DNA of 64,000 nt, from assembly GCA_963727955.1 (NCBI GenBank), contig CAVSII010000004.1:248001-312000 (forward strand), in the 5' to 3' direction. This DNA is from Bog-756 sp963727955 (GTDB lineage Bacteria > Actinomycetota > Acidimicrobiia > Acidimicrobiales > RAAP-2). Shown here one piece after another: positions 46,085 to 56,213 of this stretch. Position 1 is the stretch's first letter. Each line of letters begins with the position of its first letter. Position numbers and translations under genes: made by a program. The notes below the pieces were generated by a model, which ran no database searches, had not been told where the DNA came from, and worked only from the letters and a program-made list of their open reading frames with translations.

Positions 46085-47552
46085 ATGACTCGACTGTTCA
46101 ACCGGCTGCCCGTCCCGCCTGTCCGCCGCCACCCTGACACCCCCGACCAGGGGGGATCGGGACCCATCGACACCGACACCGACACCGCGCCGCCGCCGGT
46201 GACGCCGACCCACCGGTGGCCACCCGCCGGCACCACACCCCCCGCTCCCGCCTTCGCAACCGGTCGGAGCGACTGCTGGCCAGCCGCTCGGTCCGTGACG
46301 CCATCGTCTCGCTGGCCGGTCTGGTCGGTCGACCGGTCCGCAACCAGGGCGGAGCGGAAATCGGCCGCTTGGTCGACGTGGTCTGTCGGTGGTCCGGCGA
46401 CCAGACCTATCCGCCGGTGACCGGGCTGGTGGTCCGGGTGGGGCGTCGGCTGGCCTTCGTCACCGCCGAGGCCATCGACACCATCGAGCATGACCAGGTC
46501 CGCCTCAAGACGGCCCGGCTGGATCTGACCGACTTCGTCCCTCGCCCCGGCGAGGTGACCCTGGCTGACCAGGTCCTCGATCACCAGTTGGTCGACGTCG
46601 ACGGTGTGCAGGTCATCCGGGCGGCCGATCTGTACCTGGCCCCGCTGTTCGGCCGGTACTGCCTGGTCGGGGTGGATGTGTCGACCCAGACCCTGCTGCG
46701 GCGGTTGGGACCGGCTCGCTGGCGGCCGACGCCCACTCCCGACCGGGTCATCGACTGGGGCGCCATCCAACCCTTCGGCGAGACCGAGCGGGGGGAAGCG
46801 CCCGAAGTGCGGCTGCGCACCACCAACGCCGGCCTCGAACGGCTGCGCCCCGGTGAGCTGGCCGACCTGCTCGAGGACCTCATGCGACCCGAGCGTCAGA
46901 AGTTGCTCGACTCGTTGTCGCCGGAGGAGGCGGCCGACGCCTTGGAGGAGATGGATCCTGAGGAGTTGGCTTCTCTGCTCCGGGAGGCGGAACCGAGCCG
47001 TGCCGCCCAGCTGCTGGGCGCCATGGAACCCGACGAGGCCGTGGACGCCCTCCGCGATCTGACCAGCGAGGAGCGGGCCGACGTGATGGCGGCCATGCCC
47101 GCCGACCTGGTGGCCAACCTGGTCCGTCTGCTCGGCTATCCGGAGAACGAGGCCGGCGGCTTCATGACCACCGCCTTCGTGGTGGCCGGCACGGCCGAAA
47201 CGGTGGCGTCACTTTCGGAGCGACTGGCCGATCACGATTCCTGCCCGGAGGAGCTCGATGCCGTGGCCCTGGTCGACGAACAGGGCCTCCTGGTCTGGGA
47301 CCTGCCCCTGCTCCAGTTGTTGATCAACCCCGGCGACACCGTGCTCGGCGACCTGGTGGGCGAGGCCGAGCCGGTGACGGTGGGCATCCATGCCGAGGTG
47401 GCCGAGGTGGCCGAGCAGTTGATCGAGGCACGGCGGATGTCGGTGGTGGTGGTCGAGGACGGCCGTCCGGTGGGGCGATCCTGGCCGACGACGTCCTCGA
47501 CGCCCTGATGCCGGAACGGGGGCGGATCCACTTCCCCCGCTTGCTGCAGTGA
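46085..47552 (+). CDS. Soluble MgtE-type sensor with CBS domains
   Basis: The product, about 488 aa across two suspected indels (near 46237 at a C-run and near 47478), has a Pro/Thr/Asp-rich head, a PRC-barrel-like region (GRPVRNQGGAEIGRLVDVV), the MgtE N-domain (RPGELADLLEDLMRPERQKL, SPEEAADALEEMDPEELASL, MEPDEAVDALRDL) and CBS domains (MTTAFVVAGTAETVASL onwards), ending FPRLLQ. The MgtE membrane channel domain is absent. ATG 46085 has GAGG 7 bases upstream; GTG 46216 is an alternative start that needs no first indel. It probably senses Mg2+ for the transporter that follows 48 bases later. Confidence 0.78.
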
Positions 47553-47600
47553 GCGAGTTGCCGAGTTTGCCGTGAATGTCGGTAGCGGCGGGCGCGGCCC

Positions 47601-48851
47601 GTGCAGGTAACGGGGAGCCGCTGGTTCCGTGGCTTTCTCATCTATCTGGCTGCCGCCGGGCCCGGACTCATCGCCGCCAACGCCGGAAACGACGCCGGTG
47701 GGGTGGCCACCTACGCCTCGGCCGGCGCCCAGTTCGGCTACCGGACACTGTTCTTCATGGTGGTGGTCACCGTGGGCTACGTCTGCATTCAAGAGATGGT
47801 GGCTCGCCTGGCTGCCCATACCGGAAAGGGCCTGGCCGCTCTCATCCGCGAGCAGTTCTCCTTGCGTCTGTCCGCCTTTGCTGTTGTCGCCTTTGCCGTG
47901 GCCAACATCGGGCTGGTGGTCACCGAGTTCGCCGGCATCGGCACCGCCTTCGAATTGTTCGGCGTGTCGCGCTACATCTCGGTGCCCATCGCCGCCGTGG
48001 TCATCTGGAGCTTGGTCATCGTGGGCTCCTACCGCTACGCCGAGCGGGTCTTCCTCCTGCTGAGCCTGGCCTTCATCAGCTACCCCCTGGCCATGATCCT
48101 CGGGCACCCCGATTGGAAGGCGGTGGCCGTCAACACCGTCATCCCCCACGTGATCCGATCCAAGGCCTTCTTGCTGGTAGCCGTGGCCCTCATCGGTACC
48201 ACCATCACCCCCTACATCCAGCTTACACGGCCGGGGCGGTGGTCGACCGGGGCATCGGTCCTGACGAGTACAAGTACGAGAGGGTCGACGCCGTGAGCGG
48301 TGCTGTGGTGTCCGACCTCGTCTCGATGTGCATCATCATCGCCACCGCCGCCGCCATCGGAGGAACCGGGGCGCTGAGCTCGGCGGCCGATGCGGCCAAG
48401 GCCCTGGAACCGGTGGCCGGCCGCTTCTCCGAGTACCTCTTCGGCATCGACTGCTGGGGTCTCCGCCCTGGCCACGGCGGTTGTGCCCTTGTCCACCTCC
48501 TGCGCGGTAACCGAAGCGGTGGGTGTCGAGCGGTCGGTGTCGCGGACCTTCCGTCAGGCTCCTCTCTTCCTCGGCCTGTTCACCGCCCAGCTGCTGATCG
48601 GAGCCGGGGTGGTACTCGTTCCCGGCAATATGTTCGCCCTCATCGTCAAGATCCAGGTTCTCGAAGGGGTGATCACCCCGGTCACCCTGGTCTTCGTCCT
48701 GGTGCTGGCCAACCGCCGGGTCCTTCTGGGGGCGGCCGCCAACGGCCGACTGGCCCGTTCGGTGGGCCTGGTCACGGTGGTGGTGGTCGGGGGGTTCGCC
48801 TCCCTCTTGGTTCTGGTCACGCTGGCCGGCTGGCTGGGCCTCTCCTTCTAG
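47601..48851 (+). CDS. Divergent Nramp-family divalent metal transporter
   Basis: About 416 aa across frame changes near 48224 and 48465. TM1 reads AAAGPGLIAANAGNDAGGVA, where the canonical DPGN metal site has become DAGG. TM6 reads GTTITPYIQLYTAG, where the canonical M-P-H-N is T-P-Y-I, so the metal-binding Met is lost. Loss of that Met is reported for Nramp-related Mg2+ transporters (NRMT). Pairing with an MgtE-type sensor points the same way. Eleven helices are expected. Mn2+ or Fe2+ transport remains possible. Start is GTG 47601. Confidence 0.8.
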
Positions 48852-48976
48852 TGCGCGTCGGGTGACGGACCAGCCCGGCGGGGCTGGTGGCGGCCGTGGA
48901 ATTGCCGCCGGTTTGCGCCGAAGTACCTGGCCGGGGGAGTATTTGGCTTCCATGTGCCCGTCCGCTCCGGTTGTCC

Positions 48977-50426
48977 ATGCCTAGCTTCGGGTTCAAGAGA
49001 CACAAGGTCAAGGGTCCCAAATACCCGCCCCCCGTCCCCGAACGCATCGCTCCCCGCCCCCCAGCGGCGGGCGGGCTACGCATCGCCTTCCTCGTCTACC
49101 GGGGCAACCCGCGCTGCGGCGGTCAGGGTGTCTATACCCGCCACCTCACGCGTGAGCTCGTGGCCCTCGGGCACTCGGTCGAGGTATTTGCCGGACAGCC
49201 GTGGCCCGATGTGGACGAGGGGGTCGGCTTCACCCCGGTGGCCGGCCTCGACCTCTACCGTGAGCCCGATCCTTTTCGAGTCCCCCGGTTCCGCGAGTTC
49301 CGCACCCCGTCGCATCCACCGTCCATCGCCGCCCTCGAGTTCGGCGTCATGTGCACGGCCGGATTTCCCGAGCCGTGGACCTTCAGTCTCCGGGCCCGGC
49401 GTTTGCTCAACGCCCGCCGCCACGATCGATCTGGTCCACGACAACCAGTGTCTGGGCAACGGCATCCTCCATCTCATCGAGGACGGATGGCCGGTGCTCA
49501 CCACCCTGCACCATCCCATCACCGTCGACCGGCAGCTGGCCCTGAGCCACGCCTCCAACCCCTGGCAGAACCTCACCCAGCGTCGCTGGTTCGGCTTCTT
49601 GCGCATGCAGGTGAAGGTGGCCCGGGCTCTGCCCCGGGTGGTGACCGTGTCCGAGTCGTCCAAGGCCGACATCACCACCCAGATGGGCGTGCTGACGGAG
49701 CGGATGACCGTCGTCCCGGTCGGCGTCGACCACACCGTGTTCCGGCCCCGCCACGACGTGGCCCCGGTGCCCGGACGCATCATGGTCACCTCGTCCTCGG
49801 ACGTGCCCATGAAGGGCCTGGTGCCGCTGTTGGAGGCGGTGGCCAAGCTCCGCACCGAGCGTGAGGTCGAGTTGGTGGTCATCGGCAAGCCCCGACCCGA
49901 CGGCCGGGTGGCCAAGGCCATCCGCCGTCTCGACCTCGGAGCCGGTGGTCCGCTGCGTGACCGGCATCAGCGACGACGAGCTGGCCCGCAATTGCGCCAG
50001 GCCCAGGTGGCGGTGGTGCCGTCGCTCTATGAGGGCTTCTCCCTCCCGGCCATCGAGGCCATGGCCTGCGGGGTCTCCCTGGTCGCCACCACCGGCGGCG
50101 CCCTGCCCGAAGTGGTCGGGACGGACGGGGTGACCGGGCTGCTGGTGCCGCCTGACGATCCGGGGGCACTGGCCGCCGCCATCGGGCGTCTGCTCGACGA
50201 CGACGAGCTGCGCCTCCGCCTGGGCGCCGCCGGTCGGGAGCGGGTGCTGGGCCGCTTCACCTGGCAGGTCACCGCGGCCGGAACCGCCGACGAGTACCGG
50301 GCCCTGATGGACGGGTGGGTCGGCCCTTCGCCCGACGCCGCCCCGGGCGCGGCGTCCTCGCCGGTAGCGGCAACCGTGCCTGCATCATTGTCCGAGCCCG
50401 AGTTCACGGAGGTCCTGTCATGCTGA
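48977..50426 (+). CDS. GT4-family glycosyltransferase, frameshifted
   Basis: From ATG 48977 the N-terminal Rossmann domain has IAFLVYRGNPRCGGQGVYTR and LTRELVALGHSVEVFAGQPW. After a frame change near 49425 it continues VHDNQCLGNGILHLIEDGWP and VVTVSESSKADITTQMG, then VVPSLYEGFSLPAIEAMACG with the E-x7-E nucleotide-sugar site and LVATTGGALPEVVGTDG. A short stretch (about 49935-49997) is also out of frame and restores VRCVTGISDDELARN. Length is about 483 aa. It overlaps the methyltransferase gene downstream. The donor sugar is unknown. Confidence 0.82.
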
Positions 50427-51279
50427 CCGTCGACTATGGCCGGCTCGGGGTACGCCCGGGGGACCGCCTACTCGACCTCGGGTGCGGGTCGGACGGCACG
50501 CCTACCAGGCCGCCCGGCTGGGGGCCGAGGTGGTGGCCTTGGACGCCGGTGCCGACGAGCTGCGCTCGGTGCTCGACACCTTCGGGGCCATGGCCGAAGC
50601 CGGCGAGATCGACATCGACAAGGCCCGGGTGGGAGCGGTGCGGGGCGATGCCGTCCGCCTTCCCTTCCCTGACGCCTCCTTCGATCGGGTCATCGCCTCC
50701 GAGGTCCTCGAGCACATCCCCGACGACGAGGGGGCCATGGCCGAGCTGTCCCGGGTGCTGCGCCCGGGCGGTTCGATGGCGGTGACCGTGCCCCGCTGCG
50801 GGCCCGAGTTCGTGAACTGGGCCCTCTCCAACGAGTACCACGATGTGCCGGGCGGCCACGTCCGCATCTACCGCAGGAGCCAACTGGTCGGCCGGCTCGA
50901 GCGCACCGGTCTCACCGCGGTGGGAAGCCATCACGCCCACGGTCTACACGCCCCCTACTGGTGGCTCCGCTGTCTGGTCGGCCCGACCAACGACTCCCAT
51001 CCGGCCGTCGCTACCTATCACCGGCTGTTGGTGTGGGACATCGAAAAGGCTCCGGCGGTGACCCGCACCGCTGACCGGGTGCTCAACCCGCTGATGGGCA
51101 AGAGCCTGGTCGTCTACCTGCACAAGCCCGAGACACAGCAGTCCTCGCCGCTGTCACCGCCTGCCCGGGTGGGTCCGGTCCCGTCCGATCCGGTCCCCGC
51201 CGTAGAGTCGGTGGCCGGTCCTTCTGGAGCGTCCGCCTCCGTCGACCGGGTGGCGGCCCGCCAGGAGGCGGTTGCGTGA
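50420..51279 (+). CDS. Class I SAM methyltransferase, one frameshift
   Basis: ATG 50420 with GGAGG 7 bases upstream gives MLTVDYGRLGVRPGDRLLDL, leading into motif I, GCGSG once one missing G near 50493 is restored. GDAVRLPFPDASFDRVIASE and VLEHIPDDEGAMAELSRVL are typical of the UbiE/Methyltransf_11 type, and RPGGSMAVTVPRCGPEFVNW follows. About 286 aa with a disordered tail. It overlaps the GT4 gene upstream and the toroid protein downstream (GTGA), so all three form one translational unit. Confidence 0.83.
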
Positions 51280-52379
51280 GGTCGATCCCCGAGGTACCCG
51301 GTGTGATCTCTGCCGCCCAGGTGATGGACACCGCCCGGGCCATCGCCGCCCTGCAGAGGCCGGACGGGATGATCCCGTGGTTTTCCGGTGGCCACTGCGA
51401 TCCCTGGAACCACGTGGAAGCGGCCATGGCCCTGACCGTGGCCGGCATGGACGACGAGGCCGACGCCGCCTACCGGTGGCTGGTCGACAGCCAGTTGCCC
51501 GACGGGAGCTGGTTCAACTACTACCTGACCACCGGCATCGAGGATGCCCGGCTGGACACCAATGTCTGCGCCTACCTGGCCACCGGCGCCTGGCACCGTT
51601 ACGTCTCCACCGGCGAGGTCGACGGCCTCCATGCTCTGTGGCCGGCGGTCGAGGCCTCGATCGATTTCGTCTTGCGCTGGCAGCGTCACGACGGGGCCAT
51701 CGCCTGGTCGCTCGACGCTTCGGGCTTCCTCGAGGACTACGCCCTGCTCACCGGATCGTCGTCCATCTACCACAGCATCCGCTGCGCCATCGCCTGTGCC
51801 GAACGGCTGGACCACGAGCGGCCCGACTGGGAGTTGGCCGCCGGTCGCCTGGCCCACACCCTGGCCCACCAGCCCGACGCCTTCGCCCCCAAGGTCGAGT
51901 TCGCCATGGACTGGTACTACCCGGTGCTGGCCGGTGCCCTCCACGGGGAGGCGGCCCGCCGCCGGATGGATCTCTCCTGGGATGTCTTCGTCATGGAGGG
52001 CCGCGGCGTCCGCTGCGTCTCCACCGGCGAGTGGGTGACGGCCGCCGAAACGGCCGAATGCGTGCTGGCCCTCGATGCCCTGGGTATGGACGACGTGGCC
52101 CTCACCCTGCTCACCTGGGTGCAGGCCCTGCGCAACCAGGACGGTTCCTACTGGACGGGAATGGTCTACCCCGAGGAGGCCACCTATCCGCCGCTCGAGC
52201 GATCGACCTACACGGCCGGCGCCATGGTGCTGGCCGCCGACGCCCTGAGCCGGACCACAGCGGCGTCGGGGATCTTCCGGGGCGAGGGGCTGCCCAGCCA
52301 CCTCGACCTCACCGAGCCGGCACCGGGCGCCCCGGTGGAGCCGGTGCTCGGCGCCCCCGGGGGACCCGTCTCGGGCTGA
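51276..52379 (+). CDS. Alpha/alpha-toroid cyclase-like protein
   Basis: This 367-aa protein has QW-like repeats: LQRPDGMIPWF, SQLPDGSWF, WQRHDGAIAW and RNQDGSYW, each between helical segments. This is the layout of the prenyltransferase beta-subunit / squalene-hopene cyclase toroid. The catalytic DxDD of cyclases is not seen, so a terpene cyclase activity is doubtful; a six-hairpin glycosidase-like role is another option. AGGAGG lies 8 bases before GTG 51276. Coupling to the GT4 and methyltransferase suggests work on the same lipid or glycan. Confidence 0.65.
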   Translation: MRSIPEVPGVISAAQVMDTARAIAALQRPDGMIPWFSGGHCDPWNHVEAAMALTVAGMDDEADAAYRWLVDSQLPDGSWFNYYLTTGIEDARLDTNVCAYLATGAWHRYVSTGEVDGLHALWPAVEASIDFVLRWQRHDGAIAWSLDASGFLEDYALLTGSSSIYHSIRCAIACAERLDHERPDWELAAGRLAHTLAHQPDAFAPKVEFAMDWYYPVLAGALHGEAARRRMDLSWDVFVMEGRGVRCVSTGEWVTAAETAECVLALDALGMDDVALTLLTWVQALRNQDGSYWTGMVYPEEATYPPLERSTYTAGAMVLAADALSRTTAASGIFRGEGLPSHLDLTEPAPGAPVEPVLGAPGGPVSG

Positions 52380-52395
52380 GACCGCCCTTCGGTCT
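52379..52395. terminator. Weak hairpin between convergent genes
   Basis: AGACCG and CGGTCT form a 6-bp stem over CCCTT, just past the toroid gene stop and before the sulfotransferase stop. The stem is short and there is no T-run. Confidence 0.3.
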
Positions 52396-52433
52396 GGCCG
52401 TGGCCCTCTTCGGCGGAGCGGCGCCCGCCACCG

Positions 52434-53431
52434 TCACTCGGCCACATCAGCGGTGAAGTCGTCGTCGCTCCACCGCTCGAGGGGGAACCGTCCAGCACCC
52501 TTCTCATCTCCCTTATCTGGTCTGCGGTCAGTCGCTGTTTCCAGTTGTCAGGCAGTTCCGAGGCCAGCCGACGGGTGCGAAAGCCCTTGCCCTCCCGGTC
52601 GTTGTCGACCAGATGGGCTTCGGCCCGGTCGTTCCAGGTCAGACCCAGGTCGGCGTAGAGGCGGCGGAAGGCGGTGACCGGATCGAGGCACAGCTCCTCG
52701 TGGGTGCGCACCACCCACGTCGGATGGGAAGCCACGGCCTGCTCGAGGGCGGTGGTCAGCAGTCCGATGCGCCAGATGGTCCGTTCCAGTTGGCCCGGTC
52801 CGGGTGGCGGGACATCCCACTTCGAGGCCAGCTGACCCACCCCCGGCTTCTCCTCGAAGGGGACGTACTGGTCCACGAAATCGAGAGCCAGCCAGCTGGC
52901 CAGCACGCTGCCGGGGTGACGGAGGACCACCGCCACATCGATGTCGAACTCGGCGGCCAGCCAGTCGATGGACAGTGGGGCGTGCACCGTCTTGACCAAC
53001 AGCCGGCGGCCATCACCCTGCCCCGCCGATGAGCCTCGGGGATGGGTTCCGAGGATGCCCGCTGCGGTCATCTTGATCGAACCGCGCCCCCGCAGGAAGG
53101 AGCTCTCCTCCTGCTGGCCTACACCACGCAGGATCTTGTCGGCCAACCGGAGACGGGGTCCCTCCGGAGCCCCGTCGAAGATCCACGACCACAACTGGCG
53201 GTAATGGTCCGACCGATCGCCCGGTACCAACACCGGGAACCGCCCGGTGCGCCGCTTGGCCCAAATGGCCGAGGCCCGGTGGCGCTCGCTGTCGGGCTCC
53301 ATGACCGATCGCAACGAGGAGTCGCACTCGACCACTTCCTTGGTCCACGTCGAACCGGAGCGGGGGAGTCCGGCGATGACGATGGGGCGGTCATCCCCGG
53401 CCCGGTCGGGTCGAGACTCCGGCCCGCTCAC
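52434..53431 (-). CDS. Sulfotransferase, frameshift near C-terminus
   Basis: PAPS-binding motifs are clear: IVIAGLPRSGSTWTKEVVE (5'-phosphosulfate loop, residues about 17-35) and VAVVLRHPGSVLASWLALDF (3'-phosphate site). TWVVRTHEELCLDPVTAFRR and RLYADLGLTWND are also typical. The open frame runs into the toroid gene, but one base change near 52488 gives FPLERWSDDDFTADVAE and a stop at 52434, a normal end for this family. Length is about 332 aa. It would sulfate a carbohydrate or lipid of the envelope. Start ATG 53431. Confidence 0.82.
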
Positions 53432-53605
53432 GGTCTCACCCTGCCGGTCGCTCCCTGCCGGTGGTGCACCCCGAACCGTTTGTTGGCGTCATCGAGTGGC
53501 AAGGTCGGAAGGCTAATTGAAATTCCCCCTGCCCTGATTCCTGTGGGGCCAGCGATGCGTCCCCATGGTGATGGCCTGAACTGCCCCGGATTGCCGTTGC
53601 GCCGG

Positions 53606-54401
53606 TCAGCTCGGGCGGGCCGGCCCGGAAGGTGTGGTGGTGGTCGGACGGGTCGGGACCAGCCGGCGGATCCTCTTGCGGACACCGGCCAGGCCGCTGT
53701 TCTGGCCCGGGGCCCACAAGGTTGTGTGAGCCACACCGTCGGTCACTGTCGGCGTGGTGTAGTAGTACCAGGCCAGCGACCGTCGGTACATCCCCTCCGG
53801 CACGGCCAGTTTGTCGGGGTGTCCGTGGTAGGTGGTGGAGGTGGTCTCGAACACCACCATCCGGTTGGCCACCGGGGCCAGCCGGACCACAGCCCGGGTC
53901 ATGTCCGGGTCCCACAGCTCGAGATAGCCGCCGTACTCCTCCTGCCAGTCCTCGTTGAGGTAGAGCAGTACGTTGAGCCGCCGGTCGGCGCGCAGGCGCT
54001 GGTGCTTGTTGAAGTCGGCGTGGACCTTGAGAGTGCCGCCCCGCGGGATCTGATGTAGTCCACCGCCGGCCAGGTGAGGGTCGGGAATGAGGCCGCGGAT
54101 GCCGGTCAGGGTTTCGAGGAACTCGATGAAGACCTGTGAGTTGAAGTGCTGGATGACCGAGCGGATGACCGGCGGCATCGCCTCTTCGTTCGCGCAGCGC
54201 GAATTTGAGCTGATAGGGGTCGTCGAAGTGCAGCCAACCCGGACTGGGCGGCGGGAAGGAGTCGATGATGGCCCGCATCGTTCCGTCAGCCAGGAGTCCG
54301 TCCACCACCACATGGGGAAAGGGCTCGGCCGCCGCGAACTGCGGAGCGAGGCTCTCGGCGAGTGCCTGCAATTCCTGGCGACCGGGAAGCGTCTGGACCA
54401 C
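53606..54401 (-). CDS. 2-oxoglutarate/Fe(II) dioxygenase (copy 2)
   Basis: This is a paralogue of 26746-27622. The opening PFPHVVVDGLLADGTMRAII, then after a frame change near 54190 LAGGGLHQIPRGGTLKVHAD (HxD iron ligands, followed by FNKH), LLYLNEDWQEEYGGYLELWD, TTYHGHPDKLAVPEGMYRRS (distal His, and Arg for 2OG) are all present. Length is about 265 aa, with a Thr/Pro-rich tail. Start GTG 54401. It lies between a sulfotransferase and a methyltransferase on the same strand, so hydroxylation of a glycan, lipid or amino-sugar is likely. Confidence 0.8.
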
Positions 54402-54510
54402 AACAGCAATCTACTCGCACCGTCTGTCGGTCGAAAGAAAACGGCGCCGTGTCTCGGCTTCCATCGTGGGCATCCTCGATCTGATGTCGTCTCGCCCTCG
54501 TGACCAGCGG

Positions 54511-55185
54511 TCAGACTCGTCGCACCACCCGTAGCGATCCGCACTGGCCGTCTTCCACGAACTCGCCCGAGGCGAGGGCGGCCCGCCAGATGTCGTAGGG
54601 CGGCCGTCCCCCGTCCGCCGGGTCGGGGAAGACGTCGTGGATGGCCAGCCACCCTCCCGGGCGCACATGGGGAGCCCAGCCGCGGAAGTCGGACCAGGCC
54701 GGTTCGACCCCGTGGCCACCGTCGATGAAGCAGAAGGCGAGAGGCGTCGACCACTGGGCGGCCACCGTGGGGGAATCGCCCACCATCCCGATCACCGATG
54801 GTTCGAGCTCGGCACCAACGATGGTGCGGCGCCAGTGGGGCAGGGTGTCGATCCTGCCGGATTCCGGATCGACCAGCGACTGGTCGTGGTGCTCCCACCC
54901 GGCCTGGTTCTCCTCGGAGCCGTGGTGGTGGTCGAGGCTGTAGAGGACGGCACCACTGGCCTCGGCGGCGGCACCGAGGTAGACGCTCGACTTCCCGCAC
55001 CATGCCCCGATCTCGACGAAGGCGGCGTGGGCGAATGTGTCGCCGGCCCGACGGGCGGCGGCGTACAGGGCCCGTCCCTCGTCGTCGGGCATGAAGCCGT
55101 TGGTTTGGCGGGCCAGGGCGAAGAGGTGGTCGCGGCGTTCCGCCCCATCGGGAGCGGCCTGGCGCCACCGGGCGGTGTCAGTCAA
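54511..55185 (-). CDS. Class I methyltransferase (type 24-like)
   Basis: This 224-aa protein has AFVEIGAWCGKSSVYLGAAA as motif I, VLYSLDHHHGSEENQAGWEH with a His/acidic cluster after strand 2, and FCFIDGGHGVEPAWSDFRGW, a D-G-x-H metal or substrate motif seen in Methyltransf_24 and cephalosporin-hydroxylase-like enzymes. PGGWLAIHDVFPDPADGGRP follows. TTG 55185 overlaps the upstream stop and is taken as start. Such enzymes often modify sugars in exported glycans. Confidence 0.75.
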   Translation of the reverse strand: MTDTARWRQAAPDGAERRDHLFALARQTNGFMPDDEGRALYAAARRAGDTFAHAAFVEIGAWCGKSSVYLGAAAEASGAVLYSLDHHHGSEENQAGWEHHDQSLVDPESGRIDTLPHWRRTIVGAELEPSVIGMVGDSPTVAAQWSTPLAFCFIDGGHGVEPAWSDFRGWAPHVRPGGWLAIHDVFPDPADGGRPPYDIWRAALASGEFVEDGQCGSLRVVRRV

Positions 55186-56123
55186 GGCTGAGACCGTAGA
55201 CGGGATCGCCGTTCCCATCGACGTCGTAGATCTCGATGCCTTGGTCGACGTGGGGGGCGTCGGCACCCATGGCCACCGCCACTTTGTTGAGGGCGTTGCG
55301 GGTCACGTCCAGCACCAGCTCGACCCTTTGTGCCGGCGTGGTGAGGGCCACCAGGGCTTCGGTTACCTCGGGGTCGATGGCCCCGGGCGTCCAGATCATG
55401 GCGTCGGTGAAGGCGATGGCGGCCCGCTGGTCGGGCGGAAGGTCGCTTGCGTCGAAGTGGTCGACGGCGGCAAAGGTGGCCTCGTCGGCCCCGGCCAGCA
55501 AGGCGGGACGGCTGCGGAGCGACTGGCAGAGACGGCAGCGGTGCTGACGGGCGCCGCGCAGCCTGATCAGTTCGGTGGTGACCGGGTCGAGCGTGTCGAG
55601 ACGGGGAACGACCCGGGCCAAGGACACCAGGGCGTCCCACAGCCCGGTGTCACCGGCCGCCGTGTGGGGGTGATCGTCGATGGTCGACGGCGATGGAAGG
55701 ATCCAGCACATCCAGGGCGGCCCTGGTGCGGGGGACGAAGTCCATCACGAACACGATGCCGGCCGCCGTCATGGCCTTGTTGCCCACCCGTTCGAGGAAG
55801 CGGTGACGTAGGTCGGGGGTGACCGAACTGACGTCCATCGTGAACTGCTCGGTCATTTCCAGGATGACCGACTCGGCAACGGTGAGGTCGGGGATGGATC
55901 GCCAGTCGGCCGCCTCCCATCCGGCGAAGCGGCCGGCAGGAAGGGCGGCGGAGGGGCGGAGCGGCGCAACCCCCAAGGAGACGGCGCAGAGCCGGCTCAG
56001 CAGCTCGGTGACGTCGTAGAAGCCGGTCCTTTGGGCATCGGACCATGCCGTGGCCTCGACCAGATCGAGGATTTCCGCGGCGTCGGTTGCGTAGCTGGTG
56101 AGGGCCGAGGTCCGAACGGTCAT
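55178..56123 (-). CDS. AhpD-like (carboxymuconolactone decarboxylase fold) protein
   Basis: About 315 aa across one frame change near 55690. The N-terminal half (MTVRTSALTSYATDAAEILD ...) is helical and has TMDVSSVTPDLRHRF. The C-terminal half has TTELIRLRGARQHRCRLCQS with the CxxC of AhpD-type peroxidase-linked proteins, and AIAFTDAMIWTPGAIDPEVT. This looks like two AhpD-like halves, only the second of which keeps the cysteines. A role in thiol-based antioxidant chemistry is the usual inference. Its stop overlaps the methyltransferase start. Confidence 0.72.
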
Positions 56124-56213
56124 GCTCGGGGCACCCTACTCGGCACCGACGGGCCGGCGATCGCCGAACCCGGGGGCGGGTGACGCCTTGGCCAGGCCGG
56201 GGGCGCGGCCCGG

